A stretch of DNA of 64,000 nucleotides. Origin: Setophaga petechia. Lineage: Eukaryota > Chordata > Aves > Passeriformes > Parulidae. The notes under the pieces were generated by a model that saw only the letters and a program-made list of their open reading frames with translations, had not been told where the DNA came from and made no database searches. Shown in pieces: positions 45,481-56,333 of this stretch (its first letter is position 1; every line of letters begins with the position of its first letter). Where the stretch lies: NCBI GenBank assembly GCA_024362935.1, contig JANCRA010000028.1, positions 2,826,501 through 2,890,500 of the forward strand, given 5' to 3'. The position numbers were made by a program, and so were the translations under genes.

Positions 45481-48448
45481 AGACAGTGTGTTTTATTAAA
45501 GAAGGCACCTCTGCTTCTGACAGTGCATATGTGCACTTGCCAGTGCCTGAGTGACTGAAATATGACAGAGGACATGGCAACACAGACCAGCACCTCCAGG
45601 GTTAAAGGGGAAACCAGCCAACATGTGCTCTTGTGCAAAAATCTAATATAAAAATACAATGCACAACAGTGGGCAAGGGACTGTTCTTTGGTGGCTGGAG
45701 CTGTCCCTGTGCTCATCTAGGCACTCTCTCACACCTTTTAGAGAAGGCTGTTTCCATCCTGGTCATTTATCCTGCTGGAGGCCCAACAGCAGTCACAGAG
45801 AAAAGCAGATCATGAAAAACAAATAATTGTTTTGTATTTTTAAGTGTCCATTTATAGAAAATATAACTATCAAACCTACCATCAGGATTTATGGGGTTTA
45901 TTCTTTGCATTTATGGGAGTGTTTAACATGGGCAGAGCACAACCATGACTCTGACAGACCCTGTGCCCCTCTGTCACATCTGGGCCTGGGGCAATCACCC
46001 CACTCTGGGTTTCTTTCCCCCATGCCCTGCTGCTCCTGTGGCCTCCCCTCTCTCCAGCCTCACCTCCCACCCAGCTCCTCAGCATTCTGCACACACAATC
46101 AGCCACCCCAGCAGTTCCTCCCTGCTGCAGCCTTTGAAAATCACAGCCAAACAAGTTTTATACAAGCATCATCTCAGGAGTCATAAATCTCCCCCTGGAA
46201 ACCTGACTGAAGTGCTGACGTTCCTGCCTTGCTCGAGTGATAAGTTCTGCATTTACTGGTGCCCTGCTCTTTTTCTGTTTAAATAAAAAGTGCCCAAAAT
46301 GATCAGCTTTCTGCATCTCTATCAAGAATTATTTCTTCAGCCAGTTCAAGCTCCCCCAGCCTGTCTAGAAGCAGCAGAATTGCATCAAATCTCCCAAATA
46401 CACACAGGGAGGGCCAACATCAATGTCAAGTGGCATGGCCTGAGCCATGGCACACGAGGGGACCCGACCCCAAAACCAGAAACCAACACCCACCTCCTGC
46501 TCCCCTGTTCTATCAGCACTTATCCATTGACTTTGCTGTCTTTAAATACTCTTCAAAAGCTTCTAACATAAATGAGTAGAAATGCTTAATTATGATACTG
46601 GATATTTTTATTCCTTTTAGAAGCAAAAAGAGTAGCCTAGAGAAAGTCCAAGTATTGCATTTCAAAAGGATGCATTCCCATGAACTAATTAAGATTTAAA
46701 CCATGACAAGCTGCAAGTCTCTCAGCTTGCTCTATCCAAATGCAAGCACCAGACAGGCAAAGGACCTAAGAACAATTTGGAAATTACTTCTGGGAATTAA
46801 GAGAGTTGCATAATCTGATTTAGTTGTTGCTTTTGTCAATAGAAAGATATGAAATGTCTTGAATTTTCATGAGAGTCTGAAAGTAAGTGGAAGGGGAAAA
46901 AAAAGAAAAATAATCAATAACCTAATCTATAATTTCATTGATGGTGAGGGTGACAGCTTGTGCAGGGCAGGGGAGGGTTTGTTGTCAGAAGAATGATTTG
47001 CTCCTGAGACCCAAGGCTATCTCAATCTGAGTATATAAAGCTCTCAGTCAATGCAGAGAGGCTACGTGTGCCTTACCAGGGCTCAGGCTGATCTCTAATG
47101 TCCTGAAAGGATAGATTTGCAATAAAAATATGTGAAAACATTTAGAGACATTAAGTTTACAAGATGACTCTGATCCTGTGGATTAGTGTCGAGTCTGCAA
47201 GTGTGCTGAAGCCTGCCAGGGAGAATAAAGTACTGTACTGTCCTTACACTAAGAGCAACTTAATTTGTATGTCCAGATGTTCATTTCAAGATTTTTATCC
47301 ATTTTGAAGAGTTATATCTCCTTTGCCTTGGAATAAAAACATAATTATGTGCAAGCCATTTACAAGATTCCTGTGGCAAATATTCCTAACCCTGCTGGGT
47401 TATTTTAGGGCAGTGAAGCCATAGTTAATACAAGGGAGGAGGAATGTTTGACAGAACTATTGAAATAAATAAAAGGACTCGCTCAAAATGCATGTCAAAG
47501 CATGTGAAAACCTGAAGGTTACTGAAGCCCAAGAGATCCCTCCATCTCTTGCCAGGCCCCGAACAGTTGGGAAATGTTTCCAGCAGCAAACTGTCCCACT
47601 TTGCATTTCTAAGAGGCTGAATCCCAAGAATAATAATGCACGGAAAATTGCAGCCCTTGGCTTTCCAGCCAGACAGTAATTCAATGAACAATGCAGCCAG
47701 CCCATCAAAACATCCTTGCCAAGTTACACAAGTACCACTTGTAGGAAGAGCTTTCTACCAGAAAAAAGAGACAGCAGAGGAGAATGTGCTGGCAGAGAGG
47801 AGCTGATGGGAAGGGCTCCCTCCTAATGGGGTGGTTAATTACAGCACCTCTCCCCAGGGCACTGCTGGTGCCCAGGCACACGTGGGATGTGCAGCACGAG
47901 CAGGAGAGCTCTGACACCAGGGATGAAGGGGATGCAGGGTCCAGGACATGCCCCACGCCCCCCACTCCTGCCAGGGCCCTGCCCTCTCCCAGCACCCCCT
48001 GTGAGAAGCTGGCGAGGTCCTTTTGGGTCCTCTCCTTTTGTCTGCGTTCCAGAGAGCACAGCCAAGCACCGAGTAAAAACCACCCGAAACAAGCTGCAAA
48101 TGACAGCCCTTTGCTGCAGGGAGAAGGCTTTGAATAGGCAGGGCACTGATCCAAAGGCTGCCAAGGAGCCTCCCAAGGATACAGGACAGATTTCAAAAGG
48201 AAACATAGACAAATGTTTTCTATTTTAAGTGTCACCTGCCCCTCCGAGTCAAGTCCCCAACCCTTGGGTTGGTTTTTTTTTACCTGAAGGCCTTCACCCA
48301 GCTTCCCTGGATTCTCTCCTCGTTTTTGGCTCCAAAAACGCTGCTCAGAGCAAAATGCCTTTGTAATTCTGTAACACTGCATCCCACTGCTCCAGAGCTC
48401 AGCTCCTAAAGCACACCAGCAAGGGCTCCCTGCTGGATCCAGGGCACT
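45481..48448. other. Non-coding DNA
   Basis: No gene was recognised. The AT-rich stretch 46560-47350 and the block 47440-47700 have the texture of conserved non-coding sequence, but without decisive motifs. The 117-codon plus-strand frame at 47784-48137 and its minus-strand counterparts are featureless. Confidence 0.45.
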
Positions 48449-48904
48449 GGGATGGGATGGGATGGGATGGGATGGGATGGGGATGGGATGGGATGGGATG
48501 GGATGGGGATGGGGATGGGGATGGGATGGGGATGGGGATGGGGATGGGATGGGGATGGGGATGGGGATGGGATGGGGATGGGGATGGGGATGGGGATGGG
48601 GATGGGATGGGATGGGGATGGGATGGGATGGGGATGGGATGGGATGGGATGGGGATGGGATGGGGATGGGATGGGGATGGGATGGGATGGGATGGGATGG
48701 GATGGGGATGGGGATGGGATGGGGATGGGGATGGGGATGGGGATGGGATGGGGATGGGGATGGGGATGGGGATGGGGATGGGATGGGATGGGGATGGGAT
48801 GGGATGGGATGGGGATGGGATGGGATGGGGATGGGATGGGATGGGATGGGGATGGGATGGGGATGGGATGGGGATGGGATGGGATGGGGATGGGGATGGG
48901 GATG
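48449..48904 (+). repeat. C-free GGGAT/GGGGAT minisatellite, 456 bp
   Basis: Uninterrupted mixture of 5-bp GGGAT and 6-bp GGGGAT units with no C on the plus strand over 456 bp. Every unit carries a G3 or G4 run separated by AT, so any four adjacent units satisfy the G-quadruplex pattern; the minus strand is correspondingly C-rich. All six frames are open or nearly so (GWDGMG and PIPSHPH patterns), which accounts for frames of up to 422 codons here. It is not the vertebrate telomere repeat TTAGGG. Confidence 0.97.
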
Positions 48905-50475
48905 TCTGCTCTGCACCCCCTCCAAGGAGGTGACCCAGAACCCCCAGCCCACACAAGGGCATTCCCAAGGCACATGAGCCCATCAGGCTGTTCTGAGGGA
49001 GCTCTGAGTGTGATCCAGGATCACAGAGGGAGCACAGACACAGCTGGGATGGCCTGGCAGGGGCACTTCTCAGCACACACCACCCTGGGCTCTCACACCA
49101 AGCCCTGCCCAGGGGTCCTGGTCAGCTGGGGATGCTCAGTGACCCCTCAGCAAAGGGACCCAGCCCTGGTGCCACCATCCTGGCCATGCTCCAGCTGCTG
49201 TATGAACAAGCAGAATGGTTTGTAACCACTGGTATCACCATTCCCACAGCAAATACTGTGAAGCACAGTTCATTTTCTCCTAGCAAGGACACCAGTGCCT
49301 CATTTGGGTGTTGAAAATAACCCCAGAAATCCACAGCTAAAAGCACACAGGCTCCAGCTGAATCTCCAAAGGCTTTACACTGCTTTACACTCCAAGATCA
49401 TTCCATTAAGCTTCACTACAAAGCTCCAAGGTGTGCATTAATCACCTCTGTCTCTGGTGCTGTTTGGTTAATGACACTTCATGCAGGCAGGGCCTCAGGT
49501 TGCCCTCACCTCTGGGAAAGGTGTTTATTTTGAAAGATAGCTTGAAAATGTGCCAGAAACACCAATTTCTAAACCATGCAGCCACCAGGAGAAAGGCAAA
49601 GCAAAAAGAAAGGACGTTGTACCTGAATTTAGGAAAGACTGAACAGACCAAAATGCAATAAATATATTGCATTTACTTGTTGTTCCACTTGATTTTTTGC
49701 TCACTTTGGCTAAGATGAAAAGAAAATGGGCCCAAATCTCAGCAGCCTTGAGCTGGCTCTGCTGTGCTGGGCTGAATTCCTGCACTGGAGCCCTCGAGAG
49801 CAGGACACCCTCAGCCCCTCTGCTCTTCCCCCTGGAAATTCCATGCTGTGAGGCAGTACTGGGCGTGCAAGGAGGGTAGAATCAAAGGAATTTTTTGGTC
49901 TTACATTGAAAACCAAGCACAGTCAGTGAAGCAGATGTGAGGCTAGGTCAGCTTGCTACCAAACCCCTGGTATTGTGAAGATTTAAATTGGAATCTCAAC
50001 AAAAGAGAAATCATCACTCAGGTGTCAAATAGAAGGTTTTTTTCAAGGCAACTATCCCTTTGACATGATAAGGCCAATCCCCAAACAAAGGTGTTCAAAA
50101 GGAGTTTCTGAGAAATTCCATTTCAGAAACATCAGCTGAGAGCAGCAGTGCTTTGATTTCAGGGTCAAATCTGCTTGGATCAAAACAACAAATTCACTCT
50201 TGTGCTATGACCAACACCTGAAACACAAAATACATCCTAAAAATGAGCACAGCCTCCTTTAAAGAAAATACACAGAAATAAAAATATCTTGGGAAACTGT
50301 CAAAGGAGCCATCTGGAGACTCCCACCACAGCAGCAGCAGCAGCACTGAAAGGTGCACAACCACCCCCGTGCTCACTGCCCTTCCCCAGGGCCCCCAAAC
50401 ACAGCAGGTGAGAACAAACACAGCAGGTTTCTCACGTGGCAGAGGAGAATCTGGGCAATCACACAAGACCCAGCT
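48905..50475. other. Non-coding DNA
   Basis: No gene was recognised. A (CAG)5 run lies near 50330-50346. Frames are short. Confidence 0.45.
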
Positions 50476-50503
50476 GGGATCAGAGGGATCAGAGGGATCA
50501 GGT
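50476..50503. repeat. 9-bp tandem repeat, ~3 copies
   Basis: 'gggatcaga' repeats three times (ggatcagagggatcagaggg then atcagg). A short tandem array. Confidence 0.85.
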
Positions 50504-50513
50504 ACCAGAGCCA

Positions 50514-50920
50514 CTCTCTGGGCTCCCAGAAGAGCTGGATGCTCCTTCCTGTCACTGTAGGACACAAAAGAACACAAGTGCACACTGCTGCTCTCAAGGT
50601 GAAGGAAAAAGGGAAGTTTATTTTCTGACTCCAACATTTATACTTTTCTAAAAGTGACAGCAGATTGGAGGGTGACAGTGCCACCTCTCTAATCACACTG
50701 GACAGACCAACAGTCCATCAACTTTCTCTTCTTCCATAAAGGATTACAAAACAATGAGTTATTCACAGAGTGTGTGAGAAAGTTCACTCCAAGAATGTCA
50801 ACATCAGAAGGCTTAAAAATCTTAAAAAACCAGGGTGACACCTTTGCCTGCTGAGCACCACCCCAACCCAGCACAGGCACACTCTGGGCTCCCAGAAGAG
50901 CTGGATGCTCCTTTCCCTGC
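50514..50920. repeat. Host tandem duplication split by an LTR
   Basis: The stretch 'ctgggctcccagaagagctg' plus 'gatgctcctt' occurs at about 50517-50548 and again at about 50884-50916. If the LTR at 50550-50840 is removed, the remaining sequence reads as two tandem copies of a ~75-bp unit (ending 'cctttgcctgctgagc' in copy 1 and 'cctttccctgctgatc' in copy 2). The LTR thus inserted within copy 1. Confidence 0.75.
50550..50840 (-). mobile_element. Solo LTR (291 bp), minus strand
   Basis: Read on the minus strand it starts TGTCACCCTGG and ends CTACAGTGACA. An AATAAA signal lies inside 'cagaaaataaacttccc'. It matches the LTR at 62654-62937 throughout, with scattered differences. Flanks are ccttcc on the left and cctttg on the right, a 4-of-6 match that fits a decayed target duplication. 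No internal retroviral sequence adjoins it. Confidence 0.88.
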
Positions 50921-51758
50921 TGATCCCCAGCCCACCCCAGCTCCCTGGACGTGCTCAGCTCCTCCTTCCCCAGCACTGGGCTCTCAGAGATACAATTAAG
51001 CTCAACAGCTGCACTTTACAGCTGTTCCTTTCTAAAATGCAGAGAGGTCTTTTATTTTATTTTTTTTTCTCTCTCTCTTTAAAAGTGGGATTGTGGGATT
51101 TTCTTAATAAATATTCAGCATCCTCACCAGAATAAAATGGGAGTGAAAGCAAGGCTGCTTGCTTTTGGATGTGCTCCGTGCCTCTATTTTTCTATGTAAC
51201 CTGCTCTAAAAGTATAATGATCAGCATTAAATCCAAGCTTGAAGGCACAGTGCTAAAGCCCAGGACAACAGTTACATTTCTGTGAGGATGAAGCATGAAA
51301 ATTCAGTGACAAATCCATTTTTCTTATGCAGAGTTGTGGCTTCAGAGCATTTGTAAAGACAGAAGAGGCCAGCACTGGGAGGATAATAAAACTATTGGCT
51401 ACACTTCTCAATCTCTTATAGGTAGCACTCCATCCCCTTTTAAGGAAAGAAAACAAAAAAGTCCCCCATAACAGAAAAAACTGCTATAAAATACTCCAGC
51501 ATTATTTCCTGCAGAAACAAACACAAAGTAATCAAGTAATCCACTGCATTCTGTAATCATCTGAACATTAAATCACTACAGAAAATGCCTCATTGCACAG
51601 GAGTTTGGTGGATTCTCATCAAGCAGCTGCCAGGACACATGGCTCAATATGTGGGTGATGGTATGGGAGAACAGGAGCAACCTCAGTCCAGAGACCATCA
51701 CAAGGTTCCTCCAAGAATGATAAAATTCCTTAGTTGACATTTAACAAGTATTGCAGAT
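50921..51758. other. Non-coding DNA
   Basis: Nothing recognised beyond a T-rich run at 51052-51080. Confidence 0.5.
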
Positions 51759-51949
51759 TCCCCCATGGTGGAACCAAAGGTATGCAATATTCCCCATGGT
51801 GGAACCAAAGATAGGGAATACTCCCCTTGTGGAACCAAAGACATGCAGAATTCCCCTTGTGGAACCAAAGATAGGGAATACTCCCCTTGTGGAACCAAAG
51901 ACATGCAGAATTCCCCTTGTGGAACCAAAGATAGGCAGAATTCCCCCTT
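51759..51949. repeat. 30-bp minisatellite with 60-bp higher-order pattern
   Basis: 'ggaaccaaag' starts at 51770, 51801, 51831, 51861, 51891 and 51921. Between them two spacer types alternate: 'atagggaatactccccttgt' and 'acatgcagaattccccttgt'. The result is a 60-bp dimer repeated twice, plus two more diverged units at the left. The period of 30 keeps frames open on both strands (66-92 codons), which explains the frames here. Confidence 0.95.
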
Positions 51950-53830
51950 GAACACTGCACTGGGCTATGCACCTTTGGTGAACTTGCAGAGTGTTAAAGT
52001 ACAAATGAGTCTTCACAGCACATCAGTTCAATGGACCAAATAATTCAATGGCTCTTCTGCTCCTCCAGCTGCAAGGTTTAACAAACCCAGAGAGCACTGC
52101 AGGGAAGCAAATCCCCACACTGCTCAAGCACAGCCTCTAAACCAAACCCCTCCATTCTGTAGGTGAGACCCCAGCTGACCTTCCTGCACAGTGCAGGTGC
52201 TCCTGACTCCTCTCTGCTGCTCAAAGGCATTTCAGGGAGCACAGCTTCTGAGCCTTATGTTGCACCTGCTGCCATCCCAAATCTCACCTGGGCAGCCCTG
52301 GGCACTGTCTAAGAGCCCCTGAAGCCCCTGGAAGCCCAGGTGTGCCAGCTGGAGACATCAGGGCTCTCCCTCCCCTGGGTCACACACACACAGTGCAGAA
52401 GGATGCTCAGGCAGTGCAGAGGTCAGGGTTACAGAGTTACAGCAGATGGTCTAGGAATAAAGGCAGACTTTGGAGGTTAGAAGTCACTCTCAGCTCTCTG
52501 ACAGGCTGACTGTGAGGTCTGACAGAAGCTGCATCTTTCTCATTTCTCAGGGGGTAACTGTGCCCCTTTGGGCAGGCTGGACTGACTGTGGGGGTTTGTC
52601 AGTGTGGAGGGAAGGGAGCATCACCCATGGGGGTTTATCAACAGAGCACCAACACAAACACACCAGGTGGGGCTGGGGGCTCCTCATGGGCACACCTGAG
52701 AGCTCTGGCCCAGCCTCTTCCACCAAACCCAGCAGCAAATCAACAGCAATTAGAGCCCTGCTATGGAGGCAGGGTTTTAATGTGCTCTTCATTACCATTT
52801 ATAGCTGTCTACAAACTGCAGAGCTGCACAGATCCCACTGTCTGTGAAAGAACTCAACCATACATCCTTTTAGAAATTTCTGATTACTCATTAATGGGCA
52901 ATAAAAAAAGCATTTAGTGTGAGGAGGAGGAGGAGGAGGGAGTACCCCTAAATCTTACACCAGCCTGAGCCCCACTGGTGTTAATGGAAAAACACTGAAT
53001 ATCATTGAAGGTCAGAAGCTACCTGGAAAAAAAAAATAATCCCAAGAGAGTCTGGAGACCATTTTTTCCTTCTCTTTTCAAGACTTGAGTTGTGCATTGA
53101 AAAGCAACCTTTGTGCAAACCACAATGAACATTTGTCCAGGCTGAAATGCATCCCACACCCAGGAGCAGCAGCAAACTCACTGCAGGCTTGGCATCCAAA
53201 GGGAAGCAGAAAGCTGGGGCACGAGCCAGCACAAATGGACATCACTCCTTCCCCACAGATCAAACAGAGCCTCAGTCTGGTCCCTCCTGTGTTCTGAAGC
53301 ACTTTGCTATTCCCTACTTCATACATCCAAACATGCAGCTTAATATTTAGAGGAAGATCCTACTACAAGGTAAGGAGGAAAGAAGATTCCCTACATATGA
53401 ATTTATTCTGAAGATTTGTTTATAAATAATTCCACATGTGGATATTGCTCATTGCAGAGAAAAACCAGCTTGTTCTGGTTTAGTTTAACCCATCTTGGAG
53501 GTGTGAGACCCAATTCTCTCCTTTTTTGCATTAGTTTTATGTGATTCAGTGACTGCAGAGTGACTCCTCAAACCAACCCCAGCCCCACGGGCCCATCTCT
53601 AGCTCCACCAGAGCAGGCTGGCCTCCCCAGCACAATCTGCTCCATTTAAATCACTGCTGCTTTTATCCTGATAGAAACAATCCCCCAACAGAGCTGATTC
53701 ACCCCTCGGTCACCCCAGCACGAGCCCAGAGCTGTGCTGATGCCAGCAGAGTCACTCCACATGGACAGCCAGGAGGAGGGACGGGTCTGGGGACAGGACA
53801 GCAGCTGGGCCAGGGTCCTTCCATGGGCCA
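51950..53830. other. Non-coding DNA with (GAG)n
   Basis: A (GAG)6 microsatellite lies at 52921-52939. No gene or transposon was recognised. The 125-codon frame at 52470-52847 is featureless. Confidence 0.45.
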
Positions 53831-54300
53831 GGACAGCCCCTGGACCTCCAGAACAGCCCCTGGACCTCCAGGAGAACCCCTGGACCTCCAGAACAGTGCT
53901 TGGACCTCCAGGAAAGCCCCTGGATCTCCAGAACAGCCCCTGAACCTACAGGAGAGCCCCTGGATCTCCAGGACAGCCCCTGGAGCTCCAAGACAGCCCC
54001 TGGACCTCCAGAACAGCCCCTGGATCTCCAGAACAGCCCCTGGACCTGCAGGACAACCTTGGACCTCCAGGACAGCCCCTGGACTTGCAGGAGAGCCCCT
54101 GGATCTCCAGAACAGCCCCTGGATCTCCAGAACAGCCCTTGGACCTCAAGAACAGCCCTTGGACTTCCAGGGCAGCCCCTGGACCTTAGGACAGCCCCTG
54201 GACCTCAAGAACAGCCCTTGGACTTCCAGGACAGCCCCTGGACCTCCAGGCCAGCACAGGGACCTTAGGACAGCCCCTGGACCTCCAGGCCAGCACAGGG
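53831..54300. repeat. 21-bp minisatellite, about 22 copies
   Basis: The unit is approximately 'acagcccctggacctccagg' plus one base, repeated about 22 times. Variants are acctcc, atctcc, acttgc and acctca. From about 54140 the array changes to longer composite units, including a 48-bp element with 'ccagcacagggaccttagga'. The 7-codon periodicity keeps a 177-codon plus-strand frame open; it is not a gene. Confidence 0.95.
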
Positions 54301-56158
54301 ACAGCGGCTGCTCTGCCAGCCAGGTATATTTTTGCAGCTCACTTAATCCCTGCTGAAATAAGATCACTGTTAAGGCTGGTGAAACAAGGACATCTTAAAG
54401 ACTTCTAAAGCATCTCTGCAGCCTGTCTTAGTGCCTCAATCAGCACCCTGAGATCAGCAGGCTCTGCTGAAGAGTTCCTGTGTTACACTGAAATGTCTGC
54501 TCCGCTCTGGAGGGCAGCAAAGGCACCCCCATGCCTCCTGGCAGAGAAGTTCTGTTTACTTCATGAATTTTTGAAGCTGCCTCATGAATTAATGCACAAA
54601 AATAACTTTCATAGAGCCCTCATTTACAAATGCTCCCTGGAAATATCAGTAGTATTTTAAATATACACCTAAAAATAAAGCAAGTGAACATTTAAAACTC
54701 TCTTTTGGCAATAGCTCACAGTGGGGTTCAGCACAGCAAGAAGCAATGAAGGGTGAACAGAAACCCCATAAAGATGCTTACAGTGCAGAAGCACGTGGGA
54801 GACAAACTCCACAGACCTCAGCTCACCCTCAGGATACACCCCCAAAGGACAAGTCCCATCCTCATCTCATCCCCGTGGATCCTGCCTCCCTCTGGTTAGG
54901 GTCTGGTAAAATCCTGGGCAAGGGCTGCACCTCAGACCTAGAGACCAATAATTGATCAACCCATCTTCTGTGAGACACTCAGAACACACCAGGTCACCTC
55001 CTGCTGTAGGAACAGGTAAAGCACAGGACCACCAAGCTCTGCACATCTGGTCTTTCACACTGGATCTCAGTTCAGGTCCAGCAGGTCTGCAGAGGATGAA
55101 ATATTTGACCAGTTTCCCCAAAGCACCTCTTGCTCATGACAAAGCAAAGCTGAGGTTCGTTTGTCCTGCCTGTGGCTCACACCACAGCCAGCTCTCATTG
55201 CTGTGCTGAAGCCCTGGGTGTTTTAGTCTGTGAGGCACTCAGAGATCCACGGGGATGAAAGGAGCTATATAAATGTAAATCATCCTCATTAATGTAAATT
55301 GTGGGACAATGCAATGTTTACAGTGAACAATCCCAGGGCTGAGCTTCAGAGTGTGTATGTTTATGTATCATTTCACCAGTGAAGAGCACAGCCCTCAGTG
55401 CCTGGTAGCTGGACACCAGAAATGCCATCCATGGAAGATCCAGCTGGGAACTATCACACACAATGACCAGGCCAGGCTCCAAGGGCAGCACCCATGGCCA
55501 CACAACGTTCATCTCCCTTGTGTGCTCTTGAAAGTCTTTCAAAACCCCGAAATTCTTCCCTTGCACAGTTGCCCGCAGTTGGAATTCCTCTGTAACTGCA
55601 GAAGGTTAATTAACATTTTTAAGACCACTTCTAAAAACCATGGTGACTCCAGTTCAAACAACTTGGTTGCTAAAGAGAGAGGAATTCACATTCAGGACTG
55701 AAATGTGCAGCTACAGCTCAAACTGTGATACACACTGGCTCAGACTCTACCTGCTATCCATGAGATCCTTCAGGAATTATTCCACAGGTTTGGGATAAGC
55801 TTTGAAGCAGCTGGCTTGGTTCAGGCCCTTCCCTGCACCCATTTCCCAGCCTCTCCACGTTCAGAGACAACTCCAGCTCCTGTCCATGCTACACTCATCC
55901 CAGGAGGACACAGTCTTTCCTCTTAGATAGCCAAACCAGAGCATCAAAATTTTGAAGAGACAACTTAATGCACAACCTCATTGCATTCACTGGGTGCAGG
56001 GAGTATGACTTGAAGGTCCAGCTGAACCTCTGCTCAGGTCACAAAGTGTCAAAACCTGCAAGCCATGATGAAGCTGGAGGAGCAGGGCTGGCCCTTGGCT
56101 CTGCTGCACCTTCACCTGCACACTGAGGGCTGGAGTCTGCACTCAGGGAGGGAACTGC
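54301..56158. other. Non-coding DNA
   Basis: No gene or transposon was recognised. Frames are at most 116 codons and featureless. Confidence 0.5.
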
Positions 56159-56333
56159 TCCCCAGGAGATGTGGCCAGCAGCCTGAGTGTCCCTCAGAGC
56201 TCAACCACAGCTTCTTGTTCCCCAGGAGATGTGGCCAGCAGCCTGAGTGTCCCTCAGAGCTCAACCACAGCTTCTTGTTCCCCAGGAGACGTGGCCAGCA
56301 GCCTGAGTGTCCCTCAGAGCTCAACCACAGCTT
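56159..56333. repeat. 60-bp tandem triplication, almost identical copies
   Basis: Three copies of a 60-bp unit (56161-56220, 56221-56280, 56281-56333, the last truncated). They differ at essentially one internal base (gatgtgg versus gacgtgg in copy 3) plus the edges. The high identity indicates a very recent expansion. Confidence 0.96.

Noticed and set aside
48449..48904. Interstitial telomere repeat
   Set aside because: The units are GGGAT and GGGGAT, not TTAGGG; no TTAGGG units were seen.
47705..49225. Several long frames (up to 422 codons) on both strands
   Set aside because: They are open because the GGGAT/GGGGAT tract contains no stop codons in any frame; the non-repeat ends are featureless.
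51759..51949. Regularly spaced 30-bp repeats, superficially CRISPR-like
   Set aside because: There are no unique spacers, the units are directly adjacent, and the context is a vertebrate genome; it is a minisatellite.
53752..54367. 177-codon plus-strand and shorter minus-strand frames
   Set aside because: These are artefacts of the 21-bp array (7-codon periodicity).
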